The notes under the pieces are model-generated. The model was given only the letters and a program-made list of their open reading frames with translations, did no database searches and was not told where the DNA came from. Source: Ruminococcus sp. (lineage in GTDB: Bacteria; Bacillota; Clostridia; Oscillospirales; Ruminococcaceae). Taken from it: a stretch of 29,289 bases of DNA. This document shows, one piece after another, positions 1-7,517 of this stretch. The stretch's first letter is position 1, and every line of letters starts with the position of its first letter. The position numbers and the translations under genes were made by a program. Where the stretch lies: NCBI GenBank assembly GCA_023667165.1, contig JAMPAO010000022.1:1-29289 (forward strand), read 5' to 3'.

Positions 1-1
1 C

Positions 2-133
2 GACATATGCAGGGACAGCGGAGAAAGCGCCCTTGCAATGCAGGCGGAAACCGCGGGAAAAGCCGCTCTTCTGCTTATTGCTATGCCTCTTTTCGAACAG
101 GCGGCACAGCTTGCGGGGCAATTAATAGGATAA
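2..133 (+). CDS. spoIIIAD: Stage III sporulation protein AD, C-terminal end (partial)
   Basis: Only the last 43 codons lie in the window; the gene runs in from the left edge, open in frame from base 2 to a TAA at 131-133. The peptide has the family's C-terminal pattern: a DICRDSGESALA segment followed by a hydrophobic helix (AALLLIAMPLFEQ). SpoIIIAD is a small multi-pass membrane protein of the SpoIIIAC/AD family, part of the mother-cell complex that forms the SpoIIIA-SpoIIQ channel. Its position directly before spoIIIAE (26 bases between) confirms the call. Confidence 0.88.
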   Translation, partial: DICRDSGESALAMQAETAGKAALLLIAMPLFEQAAQLAGQLIG

Positions 134-159
134 ATTTTCCATAAAACGGAGGATAAAAA

Positions 160-1293
160 ATGAAAAAGCCGTTAAGCCTGCTGCTTGCAGCGTTATTTGC
201 GCTGATATTTTTCCCGTCCGTGTGCTATGCCGCCGATCTTCCCTCTTTAGCCGAGGATTACGGCATATCGGACACCGCAGACAAGCTGCCCTACAGCGCT
301 TCGGAATTCCTTGAAGAAAACGGCATATCGCCGGACGATCCCGAGGGAGTGCTGTCCCTTTCTCCGAAAACGGTGATAGAATACACCGCAGAAAAGTTCA
401 AGCACAGCGCCGCAGCGCCGCTCAGGGTCTTTGCAGCCATTATCTCGGTGATAATACTGTCAGCGGCAGTATCTGCGGCGGCTGACACGGGCGGCGGCGG
501 GACAAAGCAGGTTTGCAGAATAATAACCGTGCTGACTGCTGTCGCGGTAACTGTGCCGCATATTGAAAGCTGCCTGGAGAACGCGGCTGCCACTCTTGAA
601 AACGGCAGTGACTTCATGCTGTGCTATGTTCCCGTTTTTGCGGGGATAGCCGCTGCTGCGGGCAATGCGGCTGCTTCGGCGGGATATAATGCGGCGGTGC
701 TCATAGCGGCGGAGATATCCGTTAAACTGACCTCCGAGGCGCTCATGCCGGCAGCGTCGGTCTGCATGGCGATGAATATCATCGAAGCGATAAATCCATC
801 CCTTAATCTTTCGGCGGTGACAAGCCTTTTGAAAAAATGGTCGTCGCTTCTTATGGGATTTATAATGACAATATTTACAGGCTTTCTGTCCATACAGAGC
901 ATAGTGGGCGTTTCTGCCGACACGGTGGGGATAAAGGCGGCAAAATTTGTGGTATCTAACCTTGTTCCCGTAGTAGGAGGCGCAGTTGCCGACGCTTATA
1001 CTACCATGCGTTCGGGTTTGGGACTGTTGAGAGGAGCGGCGGGCGCGTTCGGAGTGATAGCTCTTACTGTGACCCTTTTGCCTCCCATACTGGAAACCTG
1101 CTGTATGTATATTGCAATGACGGCAGGTACAGCGATATCAGAGCTTCTCGGCATAAAGGAGCTGGGCGTTTTTTTCAGAGGAGCGGCGTCTGTCTTCTCA
1201 CTCATAAGCGCGATGCTTGCCTGCTTTTGCGTGATGTTCGTCGTATCTACCGTAATACTTATGGCGGCAGGACTCGGAGCTGCGGGAGCATAA
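160..1293 (+). CDS. spoIIIAE: Stage III sporulation protein AE
   Basis: 377-residue polytopic membrane protein, close to the usual length of about 400. Residues 1-24 look like a cleavable signal peptide (two lysines, a long Leu/Ala/Phe core, then CYA-A). A hydrophilic acidic stretch follows to about residue 85, and then several hydrophobic segments (about 88-108, 120-135, 150-200, 225-255, 290-320, 345-375). In Bacillus subtilis SpoIIIAE is part of the channel between mother cell and forespore needed for late forespore gene expression. The start is set by a strong ribosome binding site (CGGAGGA, 147-153) seven bases before the ATG. The gene lies between spoIIIAD and spoIIIAF in the normal operon order. 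The operon's sigma-E promoter would be outside the window. Confidence 0.95.
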   Translation: MKKPLSLLLAALFALIFFPSVCYAADLPSLAEDYGISDTADKLPYSASEFLEENGISPDDPEGVLSLSPKTVIEYTAEKFKHSAAAPLRVFAAIISVIILSAAVSAAADTGGGGTKQVCRIITVLTAVAVTVPHIESCLENAAATLENGSDFMLCYVPVFAGIAAAAGNAAASAGYNAAVLIAAEISVKLTSEALMPAASVCMAMNIIEAINPSLNLSAVTSLLKKWSSLLMGFIMTIFTGFLSIQSIVGVSADTVGIKAAKFVVSNLVPVVGGAVADAYTTMRSGLGLLRGAAGAFGVIALTVTLLPPILETCCMYIAMTAGTAISELLGIKELGVFFRGAASVFSLISAMLACFCVMFVVSTVILMAAGLGAAGA

Positions 1294-1414
1294 TGCTTAA
1301 AGCGAGGCATAAAGATTATTCAGGAAGCAAGAGGTAAGAGATATTATGATATTTACTTGCCGCCTACGTCTGTCGGGCGATGCTTTTGAAAAAAAAACGG
1401 AAAGGAAAATATAT

Positions 1415-1879
1415 ATGGAAATGTTAAAAGCCTCCGCAGCGGCAGCCTGTCTGCTGGGGATAATATTCTCGGTAATGGGCAGTATGGTCGCAACGGAAAA
1501 ATTCTCCTCGCAGATGAATATTATCTTCACTCTTATCCTTATACTTGTCACCGTATCTCCCTTTGTAAAGAACGGTACGGACATAGGCGGCTTTACCGCA
1601 GAGCTTCCCGACGCGATCGATTATTCGGATATCCTTGAAAAAAATCTTCTTGAAGAGATAAACGGCAATATCTGCGGCAGCCTGGAGGATATTTTGCGGG
1701 AAAACGAAATAGCCGTATCAAAAATATCCGTTGAAACAAATAATTATCCCGATGGCAGCATATCTATTACTAAGGCGGAAATAACTCTCATATCGGGAAA
1801 CGCGGATAAGGCAAGAGCTTTGGTGAGAGCGGCCCTTGGCGAGGACGCCGAGATAATAATAGACGCCGGCGGCGAATAG
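1415..1879 (+). CDS. spoIIIAF: Stage III sporulation protein AF
   Basis: About 154 residues. The N-terminus carries two membrane helices (about residues 4-26 and 33-50), the family architecture. A soluble C-terminal part follows, ending in a conserved ring-building-like alpha/beta segment (ALVRAALGEDAEIIIDAGGE). The frame is open from an ATG at 1346, but ATG 1415 is preferred: AAGGAAAA at 1402-1408 is well placed before it, and the extra 23 residues from 1346 are hydrophilic and unlike the family. It is shorter than the roughly 206-residue B. subtilis protein, which is usual in Clostridia. It lies 121 bases after spoIIIAE and 5 bases before spoIIIAG. Confidence 0.9.
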   Translation: MEMLKASAAAACLLGIIFSVMGSMVATEKFSSQMNIIFTLILILVTVSPFVKNGTDIGGFTAELPDAIDYSDILEKNLLEEINGNICGSLEDILRENEIAVSKISVETNNYPDGSISITKAEITLISGNADKARALVRAALGEDAEIIIDAGGE

Positions 1880-1884
1880 AAAGG

Positions 1885-2412
1885 ATGAAAATAAAAATGG
1901 ATACGGCAAGGCTAAAAGAAATTCTTTCCCGCCTGCGTTCGGATAAGCGCGCAGTGACGCTTACCGCAGCGGCAGGCATTTTGGGGCTGCTTATGATTAT
2001 TTTTTCCGGAGGGGATAAAAATGAAGAACAAACCGCAGATATCGCAGAAAAAAGCGGCAGCGGCTGGGAAAATTACTGTACGCGCACCGAGGAGCGGCTT
2101 GAAAGCATACTTTCCGCCATAGACGGAGCGGGCAAGGTGGAGGTAATGGTAAGCGTCAGCTCCACCGAGGAGTATGTTTATGCAAGTTCCGGCAGCATAG
2201 CCGCCGACAGAGAGGAATTTGACTGTGTGACCGTTAAAAAGGACAAAAACGAAGAAGCTCTTGTAAGAAAGATAAACGCCCCCGTCATTACGGGCGTGGT
2301 GGCGGTATGCGAGGGAGGTGATTCGGACAGGGTGCGGGAGGAGATATACCGCGCCGTAACAGCAGCTCTGGATATACCCTCAAGCAGGGTATACGTCGCC
2401 CCGATGGAATGA
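1885..2412 (+). CDS. spoIIIAG: Stage III sporulation protein AG
   Basis: 175 residues with one N-terminal membrane helix (about 23-41), a short linker and a C-terminal ring-building domain ending TAALDIPSSRVYVAPME, very like the B. subtilis C-terminus. In B. subtilis SpoIIIAG forms a large oligomeric ring in the mother-cell membrane facing SpoIIQ. The insert between the two halves of the ring-building fold (SSTEEYVYAS to VKKDKNEE) is short compared with B. subtilis. The ATG at 1885 sits directly on the only Shine-Dalgarno-like stretch (GAAAGGA, 1879-1885), so translation may really begin at the in-frame ATG at 1897. The difference is four residues. Confidence 0.93.
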   Translation: MKIKMDTARLKEILSRLRSDKRAVTLTAAAGILGLLMIIFSGGDKNEEQTADIAEKSGSGWENYCTRTEERLESILSAIDGAGKVEVMVSVSSTEEYVYASSGSIAADREEFDCVTVKKDKNEEALVRKINAPVITGVVAVCEGGDSDRVREEIYRAVTAALDIPSSRVYVAPME

Positions 2413-2528
2413 TACCGAGTTTTGATATACGGATCCTGCGGCGAGGAATTTTCGCAGCCGTCCGTTATTCGGAAGCTCTCGGTATTGACCGTCAAATAAA
2501 AATACATATAAAAACGGAGGAAAACATT

Positions 2529-3098
2529 ATGCGTAAACCAAGTATTATTATCGGAAAAAAGCAGATCATTCTTGCAAGCCTCACACTCATTTTGGGAATA
2601 GCGGTGTATATGAACTACGTATTTTCCGAGGTAGGGGACGAGATCGCGGCGAGTACGGCTTCCGGCGAGGCTGAGGGCGCCCGTGTAAACTACGGTGAAG
2701 CCGCGTTTGTAAGCGCGGGGGACAGCGTTCATATGACAGACACCGACGCAGCCGACTATTTCGCTCAGGCAAGACTGTCGAGAATGACCTCCCGCGACGG
2801 AGCCGTGCAGACGCTTTCCGCTATACTCAGCGGCGGAGATCTGAGCGAGGAGGAAAATGCCGCTTATACCATGGAGGCGGTGAGCCTTTCACAGCTTTCC
2901 GAAAGTGAAAGCAAGATAGAATCTCTCGTCAAGGCGCAGGGCTTCGAGGAGTGCGTTGTGTATCTCGACGGCGAAACAGCAAGTATTGTGGTCAAGTCCG
3001 AGGGACTTGCGGCCAACGAAGCTGCGCAGATCAAAGACATTTTACTGTCCGAGATCACAATTCCCGCAGAAAATATCAGAATTTTTGAGGTTAAGTAG
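2529..3098 (+). CDS. spoIIIAH: Stage III sporulation protein AH
   Basis: 189 residues: a basic N-terminus, one membrane helix (about 11-31), an acidic linker, and a C-terminal YscJ/FliF-like ring-building domain (about 85-189). In B. subtilis SpoIIIAH pairs with forespore SpoIIQ across the intermembrane space to join the two halves of the channel. The frame stays open upstream to 2409, but ATG 2529 is the start: GGAGG at 2516-2520 is at good spacing and the membrane helix lies just after it. The 116-base spacer after spoIIIAG is longer than the others in this operon. It contains a small inverted repeat (CTGCG/CGCAG) and outer complementary arms (TACCGAG at 2413-2419, CTCGGTA at 2478-2484). 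Confidence 0.93.
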   Translation: MRKPSIIIGKKQIILASLTLILGIAVYMNYVFSEVGDEIAASTASGEAEGARVNYGEAAFVSAGDSVHMTDTDAADYFAQARLSRMTSRDGAVQTLSAILSGGDLSEEENAAYTMEAVSLSQLSESESKIESLVKAQGFEECVVYLDGETASIVVKSEGLAANEAAQIKDILLSEITIPAENIRIFEVK

Positions 3099-3127
3099 TT
3101 GTGTAATTTGTAAATATGTGTTATAAT
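3099..3127 (+). promoter_or_regulatory. Probable sigma-A promoter for the nusB operon
   Basis: A perfect TATAAT at 3122-3127 is preceded by TG one base upstream (3119-3120), giving a full extended -10. A weak -35 (TTGTGT, 3099-3104) lies 17 bases away. It starts one base after the spoIIIAH stop codon, where sporulation genes give way to housekeeping genes, so it probably lets nusB and the genes after it be transcribed in vegetative cells. Transcription would begin near 3134. Confidence 0.7.
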
Positions 3128-3145
3128 ATATATAAGTATTTTTTC

Positions 3146-3187
3146 AGCCTGAAGAATACCGTCAAAAAAACGGTATTCTTGCAGGCT
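3146..3187 (+). promoter_or_regulatory. Long hairpin in the nusB leader
   Basis: Arms of AGCCTG plus AAGAATACCGT (3146-3162) pair with ACGGTATTCTT plus CAGGCT (3170-3180, 3182-3187), with a 7-base loop and one bulged G at 3181. It lies just downstream of the predicted start of the nusB transcript. There is only TTT after the stem, so it is a poor intrinsic terminator by itself. It could be a leader element or a weak terminator of spoIIIA read-through. Confidence 0.6.
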
Positions 3188-3202
3188 TTAAAGGGTTATT
3201 AT

Positions 3203-3284
3203 GTGAAAGCGTTCATAAAGGCGAGGGCATTGCGGAAATACATAGCCGAAAGTCTTTTGAAGCGCGATCGTACGACGCTTTCAC
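3203..3284 (+). promoter_or_regulatory. Second inverted repeat in the nusB leader
   Basis: A perfect 10-base inverted repeat: GTGAAAGCGT (3203-3212) and ACGCTTTCAC (3275-3284), 62 bases apart. The downstream arm ends about ten bases before the nusB Shine-Dalgarno (AAAGGA, 3295-3300). With the hairpin at 3146-3187 it makes the whole leader of about 175 bases potentially folded. Function is unknown. Confidence 0.45.
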
Positions 3285-3308
3285 AGGATCGTGGAAAGGA
3301 ATGGACAT

Positions 3309-3734
3309 ATGTCTGGAAAATTATCTAGAAGCCATATCAGAGAGGCCGCTTTTATGCTTATTTTTGAAAAGCAGTTCAGAAACGATAGCTGCGAGGACAT
3401 TATCGAGTCGGCAAAGGAGGCTGACGAGTACGATTTTAACGAGGCTTCTCAAAGGCTTTTTATGCAGGTCGTCGATAAAACGGAGGAGCTTGACGAGATA
3501 ATCGGGGAGCTAAGTCCCAGAAGAAAGGTGAGCCGTATAGGAAAGGTAAGCCTTGCCGTGCTTAGGCTTGCCGTTTACGAGTGTCTTTACGAGGAGAGCG
3601 TTCCCGATAACGTTGCCGTAAGCGAGGCGGTAAATATAATGAATAAATACGCTTTCGAGGAGGATACCCGTTTTGTAAACGGGGTTCTCGGAACCTTTGC
3701 AAGAAAGCGTAAAAATCGGGAGGATAAAACCTGA
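3309..3734 (+). CDS. nusB: Transcription antitermination protein NusB
   Basis: 141 residues, all-helical NusB family. The N-terminus SRSHIREAAFMLIFEKQF matches the RNA-binding arginine-rich start of the family. The C-terminal half has the typical LAVLRLAVYECLY, NVAVSEAVNIMNKYA and VNGVLG segments. NusB binds the boxA sequence of rRNA leader transcripts with NusE (ribosomal protein S10) and promotes antitermination. ATG 3309 is preferred over the in-frame GTG at 3291 because AAAGGA (3295-3300) fits it. The stop overlaps the next start by one base. A predicted promoter and a structured leader lie upstream. Confidence 0.95.
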   Translation: MSGKLSRSHIREAAFMLIFEKQFRNDSCEDIIESAKEADEYDFNEASQRLFMQVVDKTEELDEIIGELSPRRKVSRIGKVSLAVLRLAVYECLYEESVPDNVAVSEAVNIMNKYAFEEDTRFVNGVLGTFARKRKNREDKT

Positions 3735-4681
3735 TGCCGCTTTTTATGGGTATCGACACCAGCAATTATACCACTTCCGCAGCGGTATATGACAGCGATA
3801 CAAAAAAGATGCGCACTTCTGGTAAGCTGCTGCCCGTAAAGCGGGGAGAAGCGGGACTTAGGCAAAGCGACGCCGTTTTTCATCACGTAAAGCAGCTTCC
3901 GGAGGCTGTAAGCAGCCTGAATGCGGACAAAAACCGTATTTTGGCAATAGGCGCGTCAAACCGTCCGAGAAATGCGGAGGGTTCATATATGCCATGCTTT
4001 CTGTGCGGAGAAAGCATGGCGGACTGTATGGGTTCGGTTTTGGCTGTTCCGGTGATGAAAACCTCTCATCAGATCGGTCATATCCTTGCGGCTCTTTATT
4101 CTGCGGGGCGGCTTGATATGATAAATTCCTCCTTTATCGCTTTCCATGTCAGCGGCGGGACGACCGACTGCTTATACTGTACTCCCGATGAAAGAGAGCT
4201 TATAAAGGCGGAGGAAGCGGGAAGATCGCTCGATCTTAAAGCGGGTCAGCTTATTGACAGAACGGGACTTATGCTGGGACTTGATTTTCCCTGCGGAATA
4301 CAGCTTGAAAGGCTGGCTGAAAGTTCGGGAAGCTCATATAAGACAAAACCCGTTATAAAGGACGGGAGCTGCTGTCTTTCCGGTTTTGAGAACAAGGCGT
4401 CGGATATGATAAAAAACGGCGCGTCCGGGGAGGATACGGCAAGATTTATCCTTGACGCAGTAGCCGAAACTGTCATACAAATGTCCGTATATGCACGGAA
4501 CAAATTCGGCGAGCTGCCGATAATATACGCGGGAGGCGTGATGTCTGACAAATACATTGCCCGAAGGATCGAAAAATCCCTTAAAAACGGCGTGTTCTTT
4601 TCCGCTCCCGAATATTCAAGGGACAATGCCGCGGGAGCGGCTCTGTACTCGTATTATACTTATGAAAGGCATTATAAATGA
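3734..4681 (+). CDS. TsaD/Kae1-like (peptidase M22 family) paralogue
   Basis: 315 residues, actin-like ATPase fold of the Kae1/TsaD group, shorter than true TsaD (about 340). Visible motifs are the N-terminal phosphate loop (GIDTSNYTT, about 6-14), the metal-binding HxxxH (H112, H116) and the C-terminal Asp in RDNAAGAAL (D297), so the TsaD metal site seems kept. The usual SGGHT loop reads SGGTT here, and a CxxC pair (C88, C91) sits before the HxxxH. TsaD makes the tRNA t6A modification with TsaB and TsaE; neither partner is present, and this gene has a different setting (between nusB and xseA). It is best read as a diverged paralogue of unknown role, often annotated as O-sialoglycoprotein endopeptidase, a name not supported by modern data. 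It starts on the nusB stop and overlaps xseA by 4 bases. Confidence 0.8.
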   Translation: MPLFMGIDTSNYTTSAAVYDSDTKKMRTSGKLLPVKRGEAGLRQSDAVFHHVKQLPEAVSSLNADKNRILAIGASNRPRNAEGSYMPCFLCGESMADCMGSVLAVPVMKTSHQIGHILAALYSAGRLDMINSSFIAFHVSGGTTDCLYCTPDERELIKAEEAGRSLDLKAGQLIDRTGLMLGLDFPCGIQLERLAESSGSSYKTKPVIKDGSCCLSGFENKASDMIKNGASGEDTARFILDAVAETVIQMSVYARNKFGELPIIYAGGVMSDKYIARRIEKSLKNGVFFSAPEYSRDNAAGAALYSYYTYERHYK

Positions 4682-5877
4682 GCAGTATTTTGACCGTATC
4701 CCAGCTTAACAGATATATATCCTTTAAGCTCAAAGAGGATACAAAGCTTAGAGGGATACTTATACAGGGAGAAATATCCGGATTTAACCATCATTTAAGG
4801 TCGGGTCACTTTTATTTCACCCTAAAGGACGGCGCAGCAGCGGTAAAGGCGGTTATGTTCAGTTCCTTCGCCTCGCGCCTGCAATTTACGCCTCAAAACG
4901 GAATGAGCGTTATAGCTATGGGCAGCGTTCAGGTCTTTGAACGGGACGGAGTATATCAGATATATGTCACGGATATGCAGCCTGCCGGCATAGGAGCGCA
5001 GTTCCTTGCAGCAGAGCAGATCAAAAAAAGGCTTTCCGAAATGGGGATATTCGATGAAGCGCATAAAAAGCCGATACCACCCTTTCCCGAAAAAGTTGGG
5101 ATAGTCACAGCCAAGGGGGGAGCGGCATTGCAGGATATACTCAATATCCTCGCAAGACGCTATCCTTTGTGCGAGGCGGTGATATTCCCCTGTCTTGTAC
5201 AGGGGGAATATGCGGTACAGTCAATATGCGGCGCACTGGAATTTGCCGATACCGCAGGCTGCGATGTTATCATATGCGGCAGAGGAGGAGGCTCGGCTGA
5301 GGATCTTAATGCCTTTAACAGCGAGGAGATCGCTCTTGCGGTCTATAAAATGAACACTCCCGTCATATCCGCCGTAGGGCATGAAACGGACGTTACCGTG
5401 ATAGATTTTGTATCAGATCTGCGCGCGCCCACACCGTCCGCCGCAGCGGAGCTTGCGGTTCCCGATACGGATTCCGTGACTGAAATGCTCATCGTCCGCC
5501 GAAAGGCTCTTGAAAGCGCATTTGATATGCAGCTATCGCAAAAAAAACGGGAGCTGCTGATAAGACAGTCGCAGCTTAAAGATCATGCTCCGTCGGCTGC
5601 GATCGTTTCAAGGAAAGAGAAAATATCCTCGCTGAAGAACAGGCTCGCATCGGCTGCGGAGATATATCTGGAGCGAAAAAAAAGCATGATATCGTCAAGG
5701 GCAGCCAAGCTCGACGAGCTCAGTCCCCTTAAAATAATGTCAAGAGGCTACAGTCTTGCATATGTCGGAAACAGGCTGATAAAATCCCCCGACGATGTGA
5801 AAATAGGCGACAATATTGAAATACGGCTCGCACAGGGCAGCGTTACCGCCTCGGTAACGGGAAAAGGAGAACGGTAA
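4678..5877 (+). CDS. xseA: Exodeoxyribonuclease VII large subunit
   Basis: 399 residues, near the family length of 400-450. It has an N-terminal OB-fold DNA-binding domain (about 1-100), then the catalytic domain with GRGGGSAEDL (201-210), GHETD (234-238) and the DLRAPTPSAAAE block (247-258). A coiled-coil-rich region (about 265-350) and a C-terminal beta segment (RGYSLAYV) follow. With XseB it degrades single-stranded DNA from both ends to short oligonucleotides. The ATG overlaps the preceding stop (ATGA), and xseB follows two bases after the stop, so the subunits are translationally coupled. Confidence 0.97.
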   Translation: MSSILTVSQLNRYISFKLKEDTKLRGILIQGEISGFNHHLRSGHFYFTLKDGAAAVKAVMFSSFASRLQFTPQNGMSVIAMGSVQVFERDGVYQIYVTDMQPAGIGAQFLAAEQIKKRLSEMGIFDEAHKKPIPPFPEKVGIVTAKGGAALQDILNILARRYPLCEAVIFPCLVQGEYAVQSICGALEFADTAGCDVIICGRGGGSAEDLNAFNSEEIALAVYKMNTPVISAVGHETDVTVIDFVSDLRAPTPSAAAELAVPDTDSVTEMLIVRRKALESAFDMQLSQKKRELLIRQSQLKDHAPSAAIVSRKEKISSLKNRLASAAEIYLERKKSMISSRAAKLDELSPLKIMSRGYSLAYVGNRLIKSPDDVKIGDNIEIRLAQGSVTASVTGKGER

Positions 5878-5879
5878 AA

Positions 5880-6065
5880 ATGAGTTTTGAAAAATCGGTA
5901 AAGGAGATCGACCAAATAATAGAGAGGCTTTCTTCGGGCGATATCCCACTTGAGGAAGCGGCGGAGCTTTACAAAAAGGGAGCGCTGGAACTGGACAAGT
6001 GTTCGAAACTGCTGGAGCAGGCGGAGAAATCGGTCATGAAAATAACAAGCTCGGAGGAAATGTGA
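5880..6065 (+). CDS. xseB: Exodeoxyribonuclease VII small subunit
   Basis: 61 residues, typical small-subunit length. Two amphipathic helices with the family pattern FEKSVKEIDQIIERL and the GDIPLEEAAELYKKG block. Small subunits bind the coiled coil of XseA to form the active holoenzyme. The ATG is two bases after the xseA stop, and a binding site (AAAGGAGAA) lies inside the end of xseA. The TGA stop shares its A with the ispA start codon. Confidence 0.95.
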   Translation: MSFEKSVKEIDQIIERLSSGDIPLEEAAELYKKGALELDKCSKLLEQAEKSVMKITSSEEM

Positions 6066-6943
6066 TGAAAAAACAGCTCGATATATACTGCGGTATAATA
6101 AACAACCGACTGGATGAGCTTATGGACGTTTATTGCGCAGATAATGCCCTCCGCCAGCTTGAGTGCGTAAACGCCATGAAATATTCCCTGTCTGCGGGAG
6201 GAAAGCGCATACGCCCCGTGCTTGCAATGGAATTTGCCAAAATATGCGGCGGCGACGGCAAGGTTTTGGACTCAGCCTGCGCTTTGGAGATGATACACAC
6301 CTTTTCTCTTATCCATGACGATCTGCCCTGTATGGACAACGACGATATGCGAAGAGGCAAGCCATCCTGCCATAAGGCATTCGGAGAAACGGTCGCTCTT
6401 CTGGCGGGAGATGCTCTGGAGAATTATGCCTTTGAGATAATATCCTCCGACGGCAGCTTGTCATATGAACAGCGGGTAAGGATAATAAACAGTCTTTCAA
6501 AAGCGGTGGGCGTTACGGGAATGATCGGCGGTCAGGTGATAGATACGGTCAACACAGCCGGCGTATCCGACGGCGGACAGATCCTTGAAATGTATTCCAT
6601 GAAAACGGGAGCGCTTATAAAATGCGCCTGCGAAATAGGCTGTATATGCGGCGAGAGGTATGAGCTTATCCCCGCTGCGGACGAATATGCCGAGGCCTTG
6701 GGACTTGCCTTTCAGATAGTCGACGATATACTTGACGTCACTGCGGATGAAAAGCTGCTGGGAAAACCCGTTGGCAGTGATGAAAGATCGGACAAGAAAA
6801 CCTATGCGGCGGTGTTCGGACTTGAAGCGGCAAAGAAAAAGGGAGCGGAGCTTACGGAGGCGGCATTGAGCGCCGCCGAAAAATTGGGCGTCAGCGGCTT
6901 CCTTGCGAATCTTACAAGATATCTTTTGAACAGAAAGAGCTGA
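6065..6943 (+). CDS. ispA: Short-chain polyprenyl diphosphate synthase (farnesyl diphosphate synthase type)
   Basis: 292 residues, class of bacterial geranyl/farnesyl diphosphate synthases. The first aspartate-rich motif is DDLPCMDNDD (85-94), followed by the substrate-binding MRRGKP. The second is in FQIVDDILDVT, near residue 220. The basic GGKRIRP motif for isopentenyl diphosphate binding is at 45-51. The enzyme adds isopentenyl diphosphate to dimethylallyl and geranyl diphosphate to make farnesyl diphosphate for undecaprenyl carriers and quinones. The start codon overlaps the xseB stop. Together with dxs downstream it places two steps of isoprenoid synthesis in one gene run. Exact product length cannot be fixed from sequence. 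Confidence 0.94.
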   Translation: MKKQLDIYCGIINNRLDELMDVYCADNALRQLECVNAMKYSLSAGGKRIRPVLAMEFAKICGGDGKVLDSACALEMIHTFSLIHDDLPCMDNDDMRRGKPSCHKAFGETVALLAGDALENYAFEIISSDGSLSYEQRVRIINSLSKAVGVTGMIGGQVIDTVNTAGVSDGGQILEMYSMKTGALIKCACEIGCICGERYELIPAADEYAEALGLAFQIVDDILDVTADEKLLGKPVGSDERSDKKTYAAVFGLEAAKKKGAELTEAALSAAEKLGVSGFLANLTRYLLNRKS

Positions 6944-7021
6944 GATCCTGCGGCTGATCAAAAAATCAGACTGTAAGACGGACGTCGAGCGCAGCATACC
7001 CCGAAGGAAAGGAACGTTAAA

Positions 7022-7504
7022 ATGAAGTATTACAATTATATACTTGCAACCTCGGTTATAGCCTGGTGCATTGCCCAGTTTATAAAGACCATGATAAATT
7101 TGTTCAAATACAAAAAGTTCAGCGTTGAACGGCTGTTCGGAGCAGGGGGATGGCCCAGCGCACATTCTGCGATGGTATGCTCCGCTACCGTGGGAGTGGG
7201 CAGGGTAGAGGGCGTGTATTCGACCCAGTTTGCCATAGTGTGTATATTCGCCCTTATAACCATGTACGACGCCATGGGAGTGCGCCGTGCGGCAGGACTT
7301 CACGCCAAGGAGATAAACCGTATAAACCGTTACCTTACCGATAAAACCAAAAATTCGTCGGGCAACGTTCTGGAGAATATCGCCCAGTCGGCAAACGCGG
7401 GTTTTGCGGTAATGAAAGAATATCTGGGTCATACGCCCTTTGAGGTGGTAAGCGGAGCGCTGCTTGGCGTCGCGCTGGCGTTTATTATGCCCATATATAT
7501 GTAA
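7022..7504 (+). CDS. YuiD-like divergent PAP2 family membrane protein (DUF212)
   Basis: 160 residues. It has the DUF212 hallmark GGWPSAHSAMV (about 42-52), an MYDAMGVRRAAG block, and a C-terminal GHTPFEVVSGALLG followed by a last membrane helix. The motifs resemble the histidine and arginine motifs of PAP2 acid phosphatases, so a membrane phosphatase acting on a lipid phosphate or diphosphate is plausible. The B. subtilis homologue YuiD has no firm role that I know of. It sits between ispA and dxs, which makes an isoprenoid diphosphate an attractive but unproven substrate. Start chosen for AAGGAAAGGA at 7004-7013 before ATG 7022. The 78 bases after ispA hold nothing recognised. Confidence 0.88.
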   Translation: MKYYNYILATSVIAWCIAQFIKTMINLFKYKKFSVERLFGAGGWPSAHSAMVCSATVGVGRVEGVYSTQFAIVCIFALITMYDAMGVRRAAGLHAKEINRINRYLTDKTKNSSGNVLENIAQSANAGFAVMKEYLGHTPFEVVSGALLGVALAFIMPIYM

Positions 7505-7517
7505 AGGAATTGATAAA

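Noticed and set aside
2485..2512. TTGACC and TATAAA before spoIIIAH as an internal promoter
   Set aside because: The start of transcription would fall on the ribosome binding site, leaving no room for a normal leader; probably chance in AT-rich DNA.
3116..3328. Open frame of 70 codons between spoIIIAH and nusB
   Set aside because: It covers the extended promoter's start region and both leader inverted repeats, has no ribosome binding site, overlaps nusB in another frame and shows no family features.
3734..4681. Naming this gene tsaD or O-sialoglycoprotein endopeptidase
   Set aside because: Shorter than TsaD, altered SGGHT loop and no tsa neighbours; the endopeptidase activity of this family is not supported.
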